A stretch of DNA of 64,000 nt from positions 3,832,001 through 3,896,000 of the forward strand of contig NZ_CP045295.1 in assembly GCF_009363095.1 (NCBI RefSeq), given 5' to 3'. This DNA comes from Paenibacillus cellulositrophicus. GTDB taxonomy: Bacteria; Bacillota; Bacilli; Paenibacillales; Paenibacillaceae. The stretch's first letter is position 1. Each line of letters begins with the position of its first letter. Made by a program: the position numbers and the translations under genes. Below the pieces are notes generated by a model, which made no database searches, was not told the origin of the DNA, and saw only the letters and a program-made list of their open reading frames with translations. Shown piece after piece: positions 43,965 to 53,600 of the stretch.

Positions 43965-44885
43965 ATGGATATCAACGTTAATGCCCCTACTCCAGTCATC
44001 TCGGTAAAACCGGTAGTGCTATCAGCCCCGGACCGGGGTGACGATCTGCAAGTGCGGGTGTCTGCGCCCACAACGGGACACGACCTGCCTATTATTGTTT
44101 TCTCGCACGGTTATAGCTCGTCGATGGACGGCTACGCCCCGTTAGTCGACTTCTGGACCGCTCACGGCTTCGTGGTCATTCAACCTACCCACCTCGACTC
44201 GAAAACGCTGAATCTTCCTCCTGAGGATCCCCGTACACCGCTGATATGGCGCGTTCGGGTCGATGATCTGAAACGAGTCCTCGACCAGCTTGATCTCATT
44301 GAAGCTTCCGTACCCGGCCTCAGCGGGCGCCTCGATCGCAGCCGCATTGCCGTAGCCGGACACTCCTGGGGAGGCCAGACAGCGAGCATGCTGCTCGGCG
44401 CGCGGGTCCTTGATGCCGACGGCCAGCCGGGAGAGGACATGTCCGACTCGCGGATCAAGGCAGGCGTGCTGCTTGCCACGACGGGCAAGGGCGGAGCTGA
44501 CTTGAGTCCGTTTGCGGCCGAGCACTTCCCTTTCATGAATCCGGGCTTCGCGGACATGAACACGCCGGCCCTCGTGGTAGCCGGAGACGAGGACCAGTCC
44601 ATGCTGTCCACCCGGGGGCCGGACTGGTTCACTGACCCGTACTTCCTGAGCCCGGGCAGCAAGAGTCTGCTCACCCTTTTTGGGGGACAACACTCGCTCG
44701 GTGGAATCACTGGATACAACGCCACGGAAACGACGGACGAAAGCCCTGAACGAGTCGCCCTGCTTCAGCGAATCACGTGGGCTTACCTTCGCAGCGCGCT
44801 TGGCGTCGAAGATTCCAGCTGGGCGGCAGCCTGCGCGGCTCTGGAAGAAGGGGCCAGCCCGCTGGGCCGTATCGAGTCGAAGTAA
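43965..44885 (+). CDS. Alpha/beta hydrolase, chlorophyllase/PET-hydrolase-like
   Basis: 306 residues from ATG 43965, preceded by GAAAGGAAC. The oxyanion region VFSHGYSSSMDGY, nucleophile elbow GHSWGGQ, acid in VVAGDEDQS and histidine in GGQHSLGG make a complete alpha/beta-hydrolase triad. No signal peptide, so it is cytosolic. It follows the SDR by 63 bases and shares its GC-rich codon use, so the two probably arrived together and act on the same compound under MarR control. The substrate is unknown. Confidence 0.85.
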   Translation: MDINVNAPTPVISVKPVVLSAPDRGDDLQVRVSAPTTGHDLPIIVFSHGYSSSMDGYAPLVDFWTAHGFVVIQPTHLDSKTLNLPPEDPRTPLIWRVRVDDLKRVLDQLDLIEASVPGLSGRLDRSRIAVAGHSWGGQTASMLLGARVLDADGQPGEDMSDSRIKAGVLLATTGKGGADLSPFAAEHFPFMNPGFADMNTPALVVAGDEDQSMLSTRGPDWFTDPYFLSPGSKSLLTLFGGQHSLGGITGYNATETTDESPERVALLQRITWAYLRSALGVEDSSWAAACAALEEGASPLGRIESK

Positions 44886-45007
44886 GGGCCTGATGGGCTT
44901 GCCCGCCTGACAGTCATATGAAGCCAGGTCCACCTGGCCGCGAGCATCCATTTGAATGTAGGAGCCTGGGCAACATACCAGGACGGCAGTTAAACATGCA
45001 ACACCAC

Positions 45008-45037
45008 AAAGGCCATCCCTAAAAAGGATGGCCTTTA
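45008..45037 (+). terminator. Terminator after the SDR-hydrolase operon
   Basis: AAAGGCCATCC pairs perfectly with GGATGGCCTTT, with a short loop. Confidence 0.7.
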
Positions 45038-45344
45038 AACTTGCCGTTATGGGCGGGGTTGTGAAGCTTGCCACAAACCAAAAGTTTGGGGGAGCACCAA
45101 CAATGTCCGGTCATCGTACGAAGTAGGGACAAGATCCGGGAACCTGCCGGATTAGTGCAAAATGGCGTCATTTTCGGTGGGATACCCAAACACATCAACA
45201 TGACGCCTGCCTTATCCCGCAAACATCCACTCCGTTAATCGCAAGTTTTATGTTTGAGGAAAGAACTGATATGATAAAAGAAAGTATTGCTGATGCAGAC
45301 ATAGGTTGTGAGATTGCGATACACTGTAAACAGGAGGGATTTAA

Positions 45345-45749
45345 ATGATATCTAACCGGAGCGCCCAGATTGGTCCGCCGCGTTTCGCCACTGCCGTTCA
45401 TGCCCTGATCTTGCTTGCCAAATGCGAAGGAACGCTCAACAGCGCGGCCATTGCCTGCGATGTCCAAACACATGCCACATTCCTCCGCAGAGTATTGGCG
45501 CAGCTCACGCATAACGGAATGGTTGAAGCGAGAGAGGGACGAAATGGGGGTTACTATCTGAAGCGCCGTCCGGATGAAATTACGCTGGCGGATATCTATT
45601 TGGCTGTAAAATCGGATTGCTGCGAACCAGAGGTTAAAGAGGACTGCACTTCGGGCCGACAAAAGCTTGAAGCAATTATGGGAGAAGTGCAGAATCAGAC
45701 GGTTGAACTGCTCAAGCAGCATACGTTAGCCGATTTGATGCAAGAATAA
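45345..45749 (+). CDS. Rrf2-family transcriptional regulator (second)
   Basis: 134 residues. The Rrf2 winged helix contains VEAREGRNGGYYLKRRPDE, nearly the same as in the Rrf2 protein at 17 kb. Five cysteines are present (KCEG, CDVQ, DCCEP, DCTS), and the CC...C group at about 87-97 could bind an iron-sulphur cluster or form a thiol switch. AGGAGG precedes the ATG. A nitroreductase gene follows at 133 bases; two 23-bp operator-like sites lie between. Confidence 0.88.
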   Translation: MISNRSAQIGPPRFATAVHALILLAKCEGTLNSAAIACDVQTHATFLRRVLAQLTHNGMVEAREGRNGGYYLKRRPDEITLADIYLAVKSDCCEPEVKEDCTSGRQKLEAIMGEVQNQTVELLKQHTLADLMQE

Positions 45750-45783
45750 ATACTGGATTGCAATGTGAGCCGAAACGTTATAT

Positions 45784-45861
45784 ACTGTGTTCATGTAAGT
45801 TGCAGTTGGTGGTCCGACTGCATTTTATTTTAAGATATACTGTGCCTGTACTGAGCACAGT
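45784..45861 (+). promoter_or_regulatory. Two Rrf2-type operators before the nitroreductase gene
   Basis: Two 23-bp motifs, 45784-45806 (ACTGTGTTCATGTAAG...CAGT) and 45839-45861 (ACTGTGC...GCACAGT, a perfect 7-bp palindrome). They have the same length and ends as the four sites in the rlmH cassette. Centre spacing is 55 bp. Confidence 0.65.
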
Positions 45862-45882
45862 AATTACGAGGAGGAGAGAAGC

Positions 45883-46545
45883 ATGTCCGTTTCACAATTG
45901 TCCCAAACGGTGGAGCAGCAGCCATTTTTCAACGTTATTCAGGAACGGCGGTCCGTCCGCAGCTATGATCCCGAAGTAAAAATTTCGCGGGAAGAAATGA
46001 ACGAAATCCTGCAGCAAGCTGTGCTGGCTCCTTCAGGCGCTAATCTGCAGCCGTGGCGTTTTCTCATCATCGACTCGCAGGAGCTGAAGCAAAAACTGTT
46101 TCCGATCGCCTTTGATCAGCAGCAGGTGATTGAGGCTTCGGCTGTCATTGCGGTACTCGGAGATTTGGAAGGCTATAAATTGGCCGAGAAGATTTACGGA
46201 ATGGCGGTCGATGCGGGGTACATGCCGGCAGAGACGGCTAAATCGTTTGTGGAACGTTACCAAGGGTTGTTCGCTAGCATGCCTCCGGAGACTGTTCTCC
46301 AAAAAGTAGCTATTGACAGTGGATTGGTATCTATGCAGCTTATGCTTGTCGCCCGTGCCAAAGGATATGATACGGTTCCGATGGGCGGCTTTGACCAGGC
46401 CAAATTTGTAGAGGCGTTCGATATTCCGGAGAGATACGCTCCTATTATGCTTATCGCCATCGGCAAGGCGGCAAAGCCTGGACACCCTACGCTAAGATTA
46501 CCGATTGAGGATGTCGCTTTCTACAACGAAATGCCTAAGGCATAA
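45883..46545 (+). CDS. Nitroreductase-family flavoprotein
   Basis: 220 residues. NfsB/FRP-like features are RRSVRSYDPEVKIS near the N-terminus (FMN phosphate contacts), APSGANLQPWRF and MQLMLVARAKGYDTVPMGGF. It transfers electrons from NAD(P)H to quinones or nitro compounds. GAGGAGAG precedes the ATG. Rrf2-type operators upstream link it to the neighbouring regulator and place it in an electrophile or oxidative stress response. Confidence 0.92.
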   Translation: MSVSQLSQTVEQQPFFNVIQERRSVRSYDPEVKISREEMNEILQQAVLAPSGANLQPWRFLIIDSQELKQKLFPIAFDQQQVIEASAVIAVLGDLEGYKLAEKIYGMAVDAGYMPAETAKSFVERYQGLFASMPPETVLQKVAIDSGLVSMQLMLVARAKGYDTVPMGGFDQAKFVEAFDIPERYAPIMLIAIGKAAKPGHPTLRLPIEDVAFYNEMPKA

Positions 46546-46637
46546 TATCATCATTCAAGCATGAAAAAAACACCCGAGGATATGAACTGTATCTCAGCGG
46601 TTTGGACGATACCGTTCCATCAGCATATTAAAGACAG

Positions 46638-46667
46638 AAACCACTCCGGATCATGGAGTGGTTTTTT
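46638..46667. terminator. Bidirectional terminator between nitroreductase and MFS genes
   Basis: AAACCACTCC pairs perfectly with GGAGTGGTTT, T run on the plus strand and a T-rich tail on the minus strand. Confidence 0.8.
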
Positions 46668-46675
46668 AGCGGAAT

Positions 46676-47953
46676 TTACATTCGTGCGCCGGGAGCAGAT
46701 TCGTTACGGAAAGCCTGGCGGCCAATCAGGCCAACTCCCAGCGCCAGCAAGGTTAGGACGGCTGCTAACAAGTATAGATTCACAATCCCGAGCCATTCGG
46801 CAAGGGCAGCCATCACGAGCAGCGAAATACAGAACACCAGATTCAGCAAGGAGGCTTGGGCGGACAGCACTTTCGGCAGAACCCCTTTGTCAACACTGCG
46901 CTGAATCAAGGTGCGACGGTTGATCACCGAGAGCTCGGCGAATGGGCCCATCAGCAGCACGAGAATGAGCGCGATAAAGGGCTGGGTGTTGAGGGCGTAT
47001 ATGGCGGTGAGGATGCCATACCCCGCCATGCCGATCAGCATGGCGGCCAGAAGGCTGCTGCCGATGGCGCGTGAAATGGCTAGAACCAGCAGTCCGCCGC
47101 CAACCGTCCCCGCAAAATATGCCGCATTAATGAAGCCCCACCACTCTTCGCCTTGGCCAAGCGCAGTCTGAACAAAGGCCAGCGTAAAAGCACCGACCCA
47201 TACCGAACCGCCCAGCATGTCGATGATGTCCATAAAGGTCAGCAGCCGCAGGCGCGGCATTTGCCAGATGATTTTCCAGCCCTCGGTCAAGGTGTGCCAT
47301 CTGGAAGCTGGAGCCGCTGCTATGCTGTCGTCAGGCGCTGCATCGGTCAGCTGCTGTTCAAGATGGGCTTCGGCCGGCTCCTTGACGCCCAGTGTAAAGG
47401 CCGCTGCCAGCCCGTAGACGACGGCCGTCACCAGCAGTGTTGGACTGGGTCCAAGCAAGGCGACAATAACGCCGCTCAATCCCCAGCCGGCAAACTGTAC
47501 CACCTGATCGCTGACGCTGATCAAGCTGTTGGCCTTGAGCAGGCCCTGCTCATGTGCGACGAGCCGCGGAACAAGCGCGTTGCGGGCGGGAACCGTCCAC
47601 CCGTCTAGGAAGGACATGGCGAAGACCAGCGCAAACACAAGAACAAACACAGCGTCCTTTCCTGTAAGCTGCAGGTAAACGGCCAAGCCTACGAACAGCA
47701 GAAACTGGCCCGTCTGCGAGAGGAGCAGCAGGGCTGGAAGTTTGAAGCGGTTCAACAGCAGCGGCGCGATCAGGCCGCTCAGCATTTGGGCGCCGCTGCG
47801 CATCAGCGGCATAAACGCCGCCGATATGAGTGATTCGGTCTGGTTTAACACCAGCACCGTAAGCGCCATAATGTAGAGCACATCCGCGGCGTTTGCCGCT
47901 GTCTGGGTGGTCCACAGAAAATAGAAAGGCCGGGTTAAGAAGGATGATTTCAT
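46676..47953 (-). CDS. MFS transporter (MFS_3/enterobactin-exporter type)
   Basis: About 425 residues with 12 predicted membrane helices and a long central cytoplasmic loop (EPAEAHLEQQLTDAAPDDSI). The N-terminus FLTRPFYFLWTTQTAANAAD is typical of the MFS_3 group of efflux pumps. ATG 47953 is chosen (GGAG 12 bases upstream); ATG 47971 and further upstream starts remain possible. The substrate is unknown; drug or siderophore export are family roles. Convergent with the nitroreductase gene. Confidence 0.87.
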   Translation of the reverse strand: MKSSFLTRPFYFLWTTQTAANAADVLYIMALTVLVLNQTESLISAAFMPLMRSGAQMLSGLIAPLLLNRFKLPALLLLSQTGQFLLFVGLAVYLQLTGKDAVFVLVFALVFAMSFLDGWTVPARNALVPRLVAHEQGLLKANSLISVSDQVVQFAGWGLSGVIVALLGPSPTLLVTAVVYGLAAAFTLGVKEPAEAHLEQQLTDAAPDDSIAAAPASRWHTLTEGWKIIWQMPRLRLLTFMDIIDMLGGSVWVGAFTLAFVQTALGQGEEWWGFINAAYFAGTVGGGLLVLAISRAIGSSLLAAMLIGMAGYGILTAIYALNTQPFIALILVLLMGPFAELSVINRRTLIQRSVDKGVLPKVLSAQASLLNLVFCISLLVMAALAEWLGIVNLYLLAAVLTLLALGVGLIGRQAFRNESAPGARM

Positions 47954-48095
47954 GGCGGTTATAGTCTCCATTCCTACGTGCATGACGCAAAATGCTTGTA
48001 ACAAGATTAAGGATACGGGAACTTGAAGTTTTTTACAATGAAGGAAAGACACCTAATAGGGCAAGCACAGAGCCTCCTGGAAAAAGAAAATCAGA

Positions 48096-48112
48096 TATAG
48101 TTAATAGCTATA
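48096..48112. promoter_or_regulatory. Imperfect palindrome upstream of the MetE-like gene (Met-box-like)
   Basis: TATAGTTAATAGCTATA is an imperfect palindrome (7 of 8 pairs), and a further GGCTATAACC follows. It resembles sites of LysR-type methionine regulators (MtaR/CmbR Met-box) seen in other Bacillota. No S-box fits in the about 85 nt between it and the start codon. Confidence 0.35.
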
Positions 48113-48197
48113 ACAGGCTATAACCTTTTAGTAGAACGTTATACCCAAGGGGATATGCTATAGTGATTTTAATATTATTTTCCGAGGAGATTAGCCG

Positions 48198-49337
48198 ATG
48201 AGCACACAAACCAAACCTACAAAGCGAACCGTTACTCCGTTTCGATATGATATCGTCGGCAGCTTTTTGCGCCCCCAAGCGTTGAAAGAAGCCAGAGCCC
48301 AATTCCAGAACGGTGAAATCACCGCTGAGCAGCTGAGAGAAGTAGAGAGCGCCGAGATCATCAAGCTCGTACAGAAGCAAAAAGAAGTAGGGCTTCAAGC
48401 GGTCACCGACGGCGAATTCCGCCGTTCTTGGTGGCATCTGGACTTCTTCTGGGGCTTGGATGGCGTAGAGCGGACCATTGTTGATCAAGGCTACCAATTT
48501 AACGGTGCACAGTCCAGACCCGAAACCGCCCGCCTGACCGGTAAAGTGGGTTACAGCAGCCATCCGTTTGTATCGCATTATGCGTTTTTAAAAGAGGCTG
48601 CAGGCGAAGACGTCGTTGCGCGTCAATCCATTCCTGCCGCCGCGCAGTTCCTGTTCGAGCTGGACCGGGCAGAAAATCAGGAGAGCACGCAAGCCATCTA
48701 TCCGAATCGGGAAGAGCTTGTTACGAGTATTGCCAAAGCTTACAAAGCAGCGATCCTTGCACTCTATGAAGCCGGCTGCCGCAGCCTCCAAATCGACGAT
48801 TGCACGTGGGGAGCGCTTTGCGACGAACAGTTTATGGCCTTCATGAAACAGGCTGGCGTCAACGTGGCGGAGTATGCAAATGAATTTGCAAGATTGAATG
48901 AGGAAGTGGTATCGGGTCTTCCGGAAGATCTCATCGTCACCACGCATGTATGCCGCGGTAATTATGTATCGACTTACGCCGGAGTTGGAGGAGGCTACGA
49001 GCCGATCGCGCAAACGCTCCTGGGTATCGATAACTACTCCGGCTACTATCTGGAGTTCGATACCGAGCGGGCAGGCGATTTCAAGCCGCTTCGTTTCTTG
49101 AAGGACAATCAGCAGGTCGTGCTGGGGCTGTTCTCTTCCAAATTCGGTGAGCTGGAAAATAAAGCGGACATCCTGAAACGGATCGAGGAAGCGACACAGT
49201 ACGTCGATCTGAACCGGATTTGCCTGAGTCCGCAGTGCGGCTTCGCCTCCACGGAAGAAGGCAATCACCTGACCGAGGAGCAGCAATGGCGCAAGCTTGC
49301 TTTTATTAAAGAGATCGCTGAAGAGATCTGGAAGTAA
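48198..49337 (+). CDS. MetE-like cobalamin-independent methyltransferase (YxjG/YxjH type)
   Basis: 379 residues, the size of the catalytic C-terminal half of MetE alone. Zinc ligands are visible in THVCRGN (H and C) and SPQCGFAS (C). The start RYDIVGSFLRPQALKEAR is the family signature. Members transfer a methyl group to homocysteine or related thiols, aiding methionine recycling. GAGGAG precedes the ATG. B. subtilis homologues are S-box controlled; here no S-box is seen and a palindrome at 48096 may replace it. Confidence 0.9.
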   Translation: MSTQTKPTKRTVTPFRYDIVGSFLRPQALKEARAQFQNGEITAEQLREVESAEIIKLVQKQKEVGLQAVTDGEFRRSWWHLDFFWGLDGVERTIVDQGYQFNGAQSRPETARLTGKVGYSSHPFVSHYAFLKEAAGEDVVARQSIPAAAQFLFELDRAENQESTQAIYPNREELVTSIAKAYKAAILALYEAGCRSLQIDDCTWGALCDEQFMAFMKQAGVNVAEYANEFARLNEEVVSGLPEDLIVTTHVCRGNYVSTYAGVGGGYEPIAQTLLGIDNYSGYYLEFDTERAGDFKPLRFLKDNQQVVLGLFSSKFGELENKADILKRIEEATQYVDLNRICLSPQCGFASTEEGNHLTEEQQWRKLAFIKEIAEEIWK

Positions 49338-49365
49338 TCGAGAAGTTGACAATAACGCCGATATT

Positions 49366-49400
49366 AGCCGTATGGATGGTGATCCGGACGGCTTTTTTTT
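49366..49400 (+). terminator. Terminator after the MetE-like gene
   Basis: AGCCGT-AT-GGAT pairs with ATCC-GG-ACGGCT, followed by eight T. Confidence 0.85.
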
Positions 49401-49404
49401 CTTA

Positions 49405-50129
49405 TCAGTCGTTCAGGTCCTCCAAGTCCACTCGAAGCTCGTTTAATTTCCCCCTTTCCTCCTTCACCTCTTCAAGTTCCGTATCAGATAACCGCAGCCG
49501 CTCAGCTTCTCGGATAAAAGTTCTCACCGTGTCCCGTTCATTCATGGAGACAGCTATATCGGCACGCAATACGTATGCTCGATATCGGAGCGTTACCGTG
49601 ACATCTTCAGCCTTCGAAAGGGCAAGATCCAGCACTTTGGCTGCAGCCGCCGGTTCGTCTTTGGCGTACATCAGCCGGTACGAGGTTTCGAACGCGCGTG
49701 CGAAATGGGTGGTCCTGTCAACAGTGGATTGAGGGGCGGTGTGTTGTGCTCCAATCAACAAACGGTTGCCGGCAGGATCAATGAGATTGAATCTGCGGTC
49801 TTCCATCAGGTTGTGCGGTTTGGAGATTCTAGGGAAGCCCTTGATCGGGACTTTCCCGATCCGTTTTTGAGATTGCTGCTGAACTCTTGGTAAACGGCGT
49901 CTACGTCAGGAACATGGACATAACACAAGCTGTAGGAATTAGCCTGATCCAATGTCTTGAGTACGAAGAAGTGCAGTTCGACGATGCGATGTCGGACGCA
50001 GGCGTACAGGTTTGGTTTGGCCTGCCGATAGGTCACTTCGAAGCCTAATGCTTGGTAGAAATCCAACTGCTCGTCAATCGATTTGCTAGGAAAAATGGGG
50101 ATTGCGGTTACGGAACGCTTGGTTTTCAA
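49405..50129 (-). pseudogene. VOC-family (glyoxalase/bleomycin-resistance-like) protein, frameshifted
   Basis: Two adjacent minus-strand frames together make one protein. The N-terminal part (TTG 50129, with AAGGAGG 8 bases upstream) reads KTKRSVTAIPIFPSKSIDEQ and is a VOC fold. It runs to LKN at about 49863. In the next frame the protein continues IGKVPIKGFPRISKP, LMEDRRFNLIDPAGNRL and a helical TPR-like tail. One missing base in the run AAAAACGG (expected an extra C) explains the break. It is either a real 1-base deletion or a sequencing error. The fold binds metals and often protects from bleomycin-like or electrophilic compounds. Confidence 0.8.
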
Positions 50130-50337
50130 ATGAATAACCTCCTTGTTCAAAGGTCTTTTCAACCCGATTTCCCCCCTTATAGTACAACATTCATGCAAAT
50201 GCTAAAGTTTCAGTGCATTATCGCTGGAGCCTAGATTGAATCGTTCCATAAGTGTCGGCAGAGCTTGTCTATATAAATGTTTATTCCTAAAGAGTCATTC
50301 GGGATTAATAATTCAGACTCTCTCTATGTTTAGGCTG

Positions 50338-50370
50338 ATTCAGAAAATATTCAGAGCTGCGCTATATAAT
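50338..50370 (+). promoter_or_regulatory. SLH-protein promoter with ATTCAG direct repeats
   Basis: ATTCAG at 50338-50343 and 50349-50354 (11-bp period), exactly 10 bases, then a perfect TATAAT at 50365-50370. A further ATTCAG is at 50311. The spacing is identical to the adhesin promoter at 25465. The leader to the start codon is about 240 nt, again similar. Confidence 0.65.
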
Positions 50371-50615
50371 GCCAAAAGGCGCCATGAAAGTACCGAATCA
50401 GACATAAAGCGATAAAACTCAACATTTCAGAGACTGGTGGTGAAATTCATGTATTAATTTTGGCAAGGACAGCAAGGAGATAAGACACAGATCACTTAAA
50501 ACATGTTGTACATAGCTGAAACCCGTCCAATGTTAGGGACACGACTTCCTCTACAGAAATTGAATGAAACATTAAGAACCGACGGGAAGATCATAAGGTA
50601 GGGGGTAAATAAAAA

Positions 50616-53600
50616 TTGAAGATCATAAAAACAGTACGGATGTCATTCCTAGTCTTCGTGATGATGTTGCCAATGATATCATCCGTGTTTGTTCCGTCAG
50701 TAAGTGCAGCGGACGATGTTTTCTACGTATCAGATACTAACGGTGATGATACTAATAACACAGGAACTTCCGAATCGCCTTTTAAGACAATCGAGAAGGC
50801 GCTTTCTATGGTCGGCACTTCGGGGGATATCGTTCTCTTGAGTGACGTCACTTTGACGCAGACGTTGACTATTAATGCTTCAGGAAAAACCATAACCATA
50901 AAATCCGCTGAAGGCAGCACCTTTTCAATCATTCGTGACGCTAGCTTCGCTAGTAGCTCCTTGATACAAAGTAGCGGTGGAAATATTACATTCGATAATG
51001 TGACTATAGACGGTAATAATGTTAGTACTTCTAAGTTATATGAGATATATGTTTCGGGCGGTAACGTCTTTTTTAAGAACTCTGAGATTAAAAACCATAT
51101 TGTAGAAGGATCTGGAAGCGCTCATGGAGGCGTTGTATTTTCAACTGGCAACACGACGGTCACTATACAAGATGGCACAAAGATTTATGACAACAGGGTG
51201 ATGGGTACAATAGCAAACAACCCGCCTTCGTTAATGGGGGCCGGCACAGGCGGTAAACTAGTAATTGAGGGCGGCATTATTAGCGGAAATGAAATTTCTT
51301 CAAACAGTAACGGTGTTATTGTCGGAATCGGCTCAGCTAGTTCTCCCCGCTTTCGAATGACAGGTGGAGAAATAAAGGATAATAAATTGTTAGGGACTGA
51401 AACGGACGAAACCGGACAAACAATCGGGAATGTTGCCGTTTTTATGCGAGGTCAAGCATCCCAAGCTCGTTTCGACTTTGGTGGAACGGCCTATGTATAC
51501 AATAACCTGAATTCTTCTGTGGAGCAGCGCAACGTATTCTTGAAAAATATCGCCGCAAGAAACAGTGCTTATTTGACCCTGATAGGGGCTATGGAACCTG
51601 GATCTAAAGTTGGCGTTTACGCGAATATCATGCCTAACGATGCGAGTCCTATCGTTGACCTTGCGATCGGTGCGGACGGCTACACGGCATCGGTAACGGA
51701 TTCAACTTATTTCGTATCCGACAAAACCTCGACAGCTGCTGTTGCATACGAAGAAGGCACAAAAAAAATTGTACTGACCCCAGTTGATCTTAAGGTAACA
51801 CAACCTACAGATCGACAGATTGTTAGTACAACGCCAACTGTAAATGGGCTGGGCACTCCGGGTGCAACGGTAAAACTTAAGCTGGTAAGTGCATCGGATC
51901 CGTCTGCAGTCATTGAAGCAGAGGTTACGGTGAAAGATGACGGAACATGGAGCTTTACGCCTTCGACCAAGCTGAAAAGCGGCGACTATATACTGGAAGC
52001 GACGCTGGTTAAGAATGGCGTAACGACTGTCCCTCTAACATTAGGGTTGAACGTGGTAGACACAGAAGCTCTGCAGACAGAGGTAGATCTGTTCAACGGC
52101 TTAACCGAGACAGACTATACTCCGGAAAGCTGGGCAGTGTACAAGGAGAAGCGGGACGCTGCGTTAGCAGTTCTGGGTAAAGAGGAAGCAACGCAAGCAG
52201 AAGTGAATGCTGCACGGGAAGCTCTGGAAACCGCAAGAAACGCTTTGGAAGATTCATTTTCCGAGAGCCTGAAAATTACCGCACCTGAAAGCGGAACCGT
52301 AATTGTCCGTAAACCGGAGATTAAAGGGACGGTTGAGCCTGGCTCAGAGGTTGCGGTTGTTATTAAAGATGCACAAGGCAATGAGGTTCCGAACGCAGGT
52401 GGACCGGCCACTGTCGATGATAGCGGCAACTGGTCATTCACTCCAGGTGTAGACTTGGAGGATGGCGGCTACACGGTTGAGGTCACGGCTGTCAAAGGCA
52501 GCAAGGAAGCGGTAGAGACAAAAACGCTGACAGTGTCTGCTACTAATCCTGAGTTAACCATTATTGAACCTAGCGGCGAGAAAGTAACGGTGTCAAACCC
52601 GGAAATTAAAGGTATAGCGGAGCCGGATGCGCAGGTTACCGTTGATTTGAAGGATGAAAGCGGCAATGTGATCGATACGTTTGAAGTGGAGGTCGACAGC
52701 AATGGAAACTGGAGCTTCATCCCATCGAAAGAATTGCCTGATGGACAGTACACGGTTGATGCAAGGGCGGTAAAGGATGGAAAAGTGTCGACTGCCTCCA
52801 AGACGTTTGTTGTAGATACGTCAGCGGACAAGTCTCCACTGCTCACCAACCTTGAGTTAAAGGATTCGAATGGAGCGGCGATAGGGTTGTCTCCGGCTTT
52901 TAATGAAAATACGTATAGCTACACTGCTTATACGGTAACGAACGGCGTGTACCTCATACCAACATTAGATTCGCTCGCCGGCATGGATCCGAACGCGAAA
53001 ATTGAGATTTCACTCAACGGTGGTACCTGGATCGATGCAGTGAATGCAAAAGCAAGCGATAGTCTGTCATTGAATGAAGGGAAAAACGAGATTGTCGTTC
53101 AAGTGACGGCAAACGGTAGAACTACCTCGTATACGCTGACCGTAACGAGACAATCCAGTACCGGCGGAAACACGAGTGGAGGAAGCACGTCTGCACCTGA
53201 ACCTACTACACCATCCACGGCACCAGTGCCAAAGGATAATCTCGTCACTACCTTGAATGGTGGCAGCAGCACGTTTGCTACATCGAAAAAGACCGGTGAC
53301 AAGCAAACCGCAGTTCAAGTAGATGCCAACAAGCTGATTCAGACGCTCACGCAAGGTACAGGGCAGCAGCTGGCCATTCACTCGCCAAACGAGGGCGATC
53401 TTAAAGTGGACGGCCTGACGGCAGACACCTTGAAACAACTGGCTGACAAAGGGGCAAGCCTTGACATCAGCAATCCGCTTGCGATTTATCCGGTACCAGG
53501 CGGCAAAATGGATTTGAATGGCGTGTCCAAGCAGCTCGGTGACGCTGCACTTAACGATATCGCTGTACATGTCGGTATCGCTCGCTCTTCGGCTACCCTG

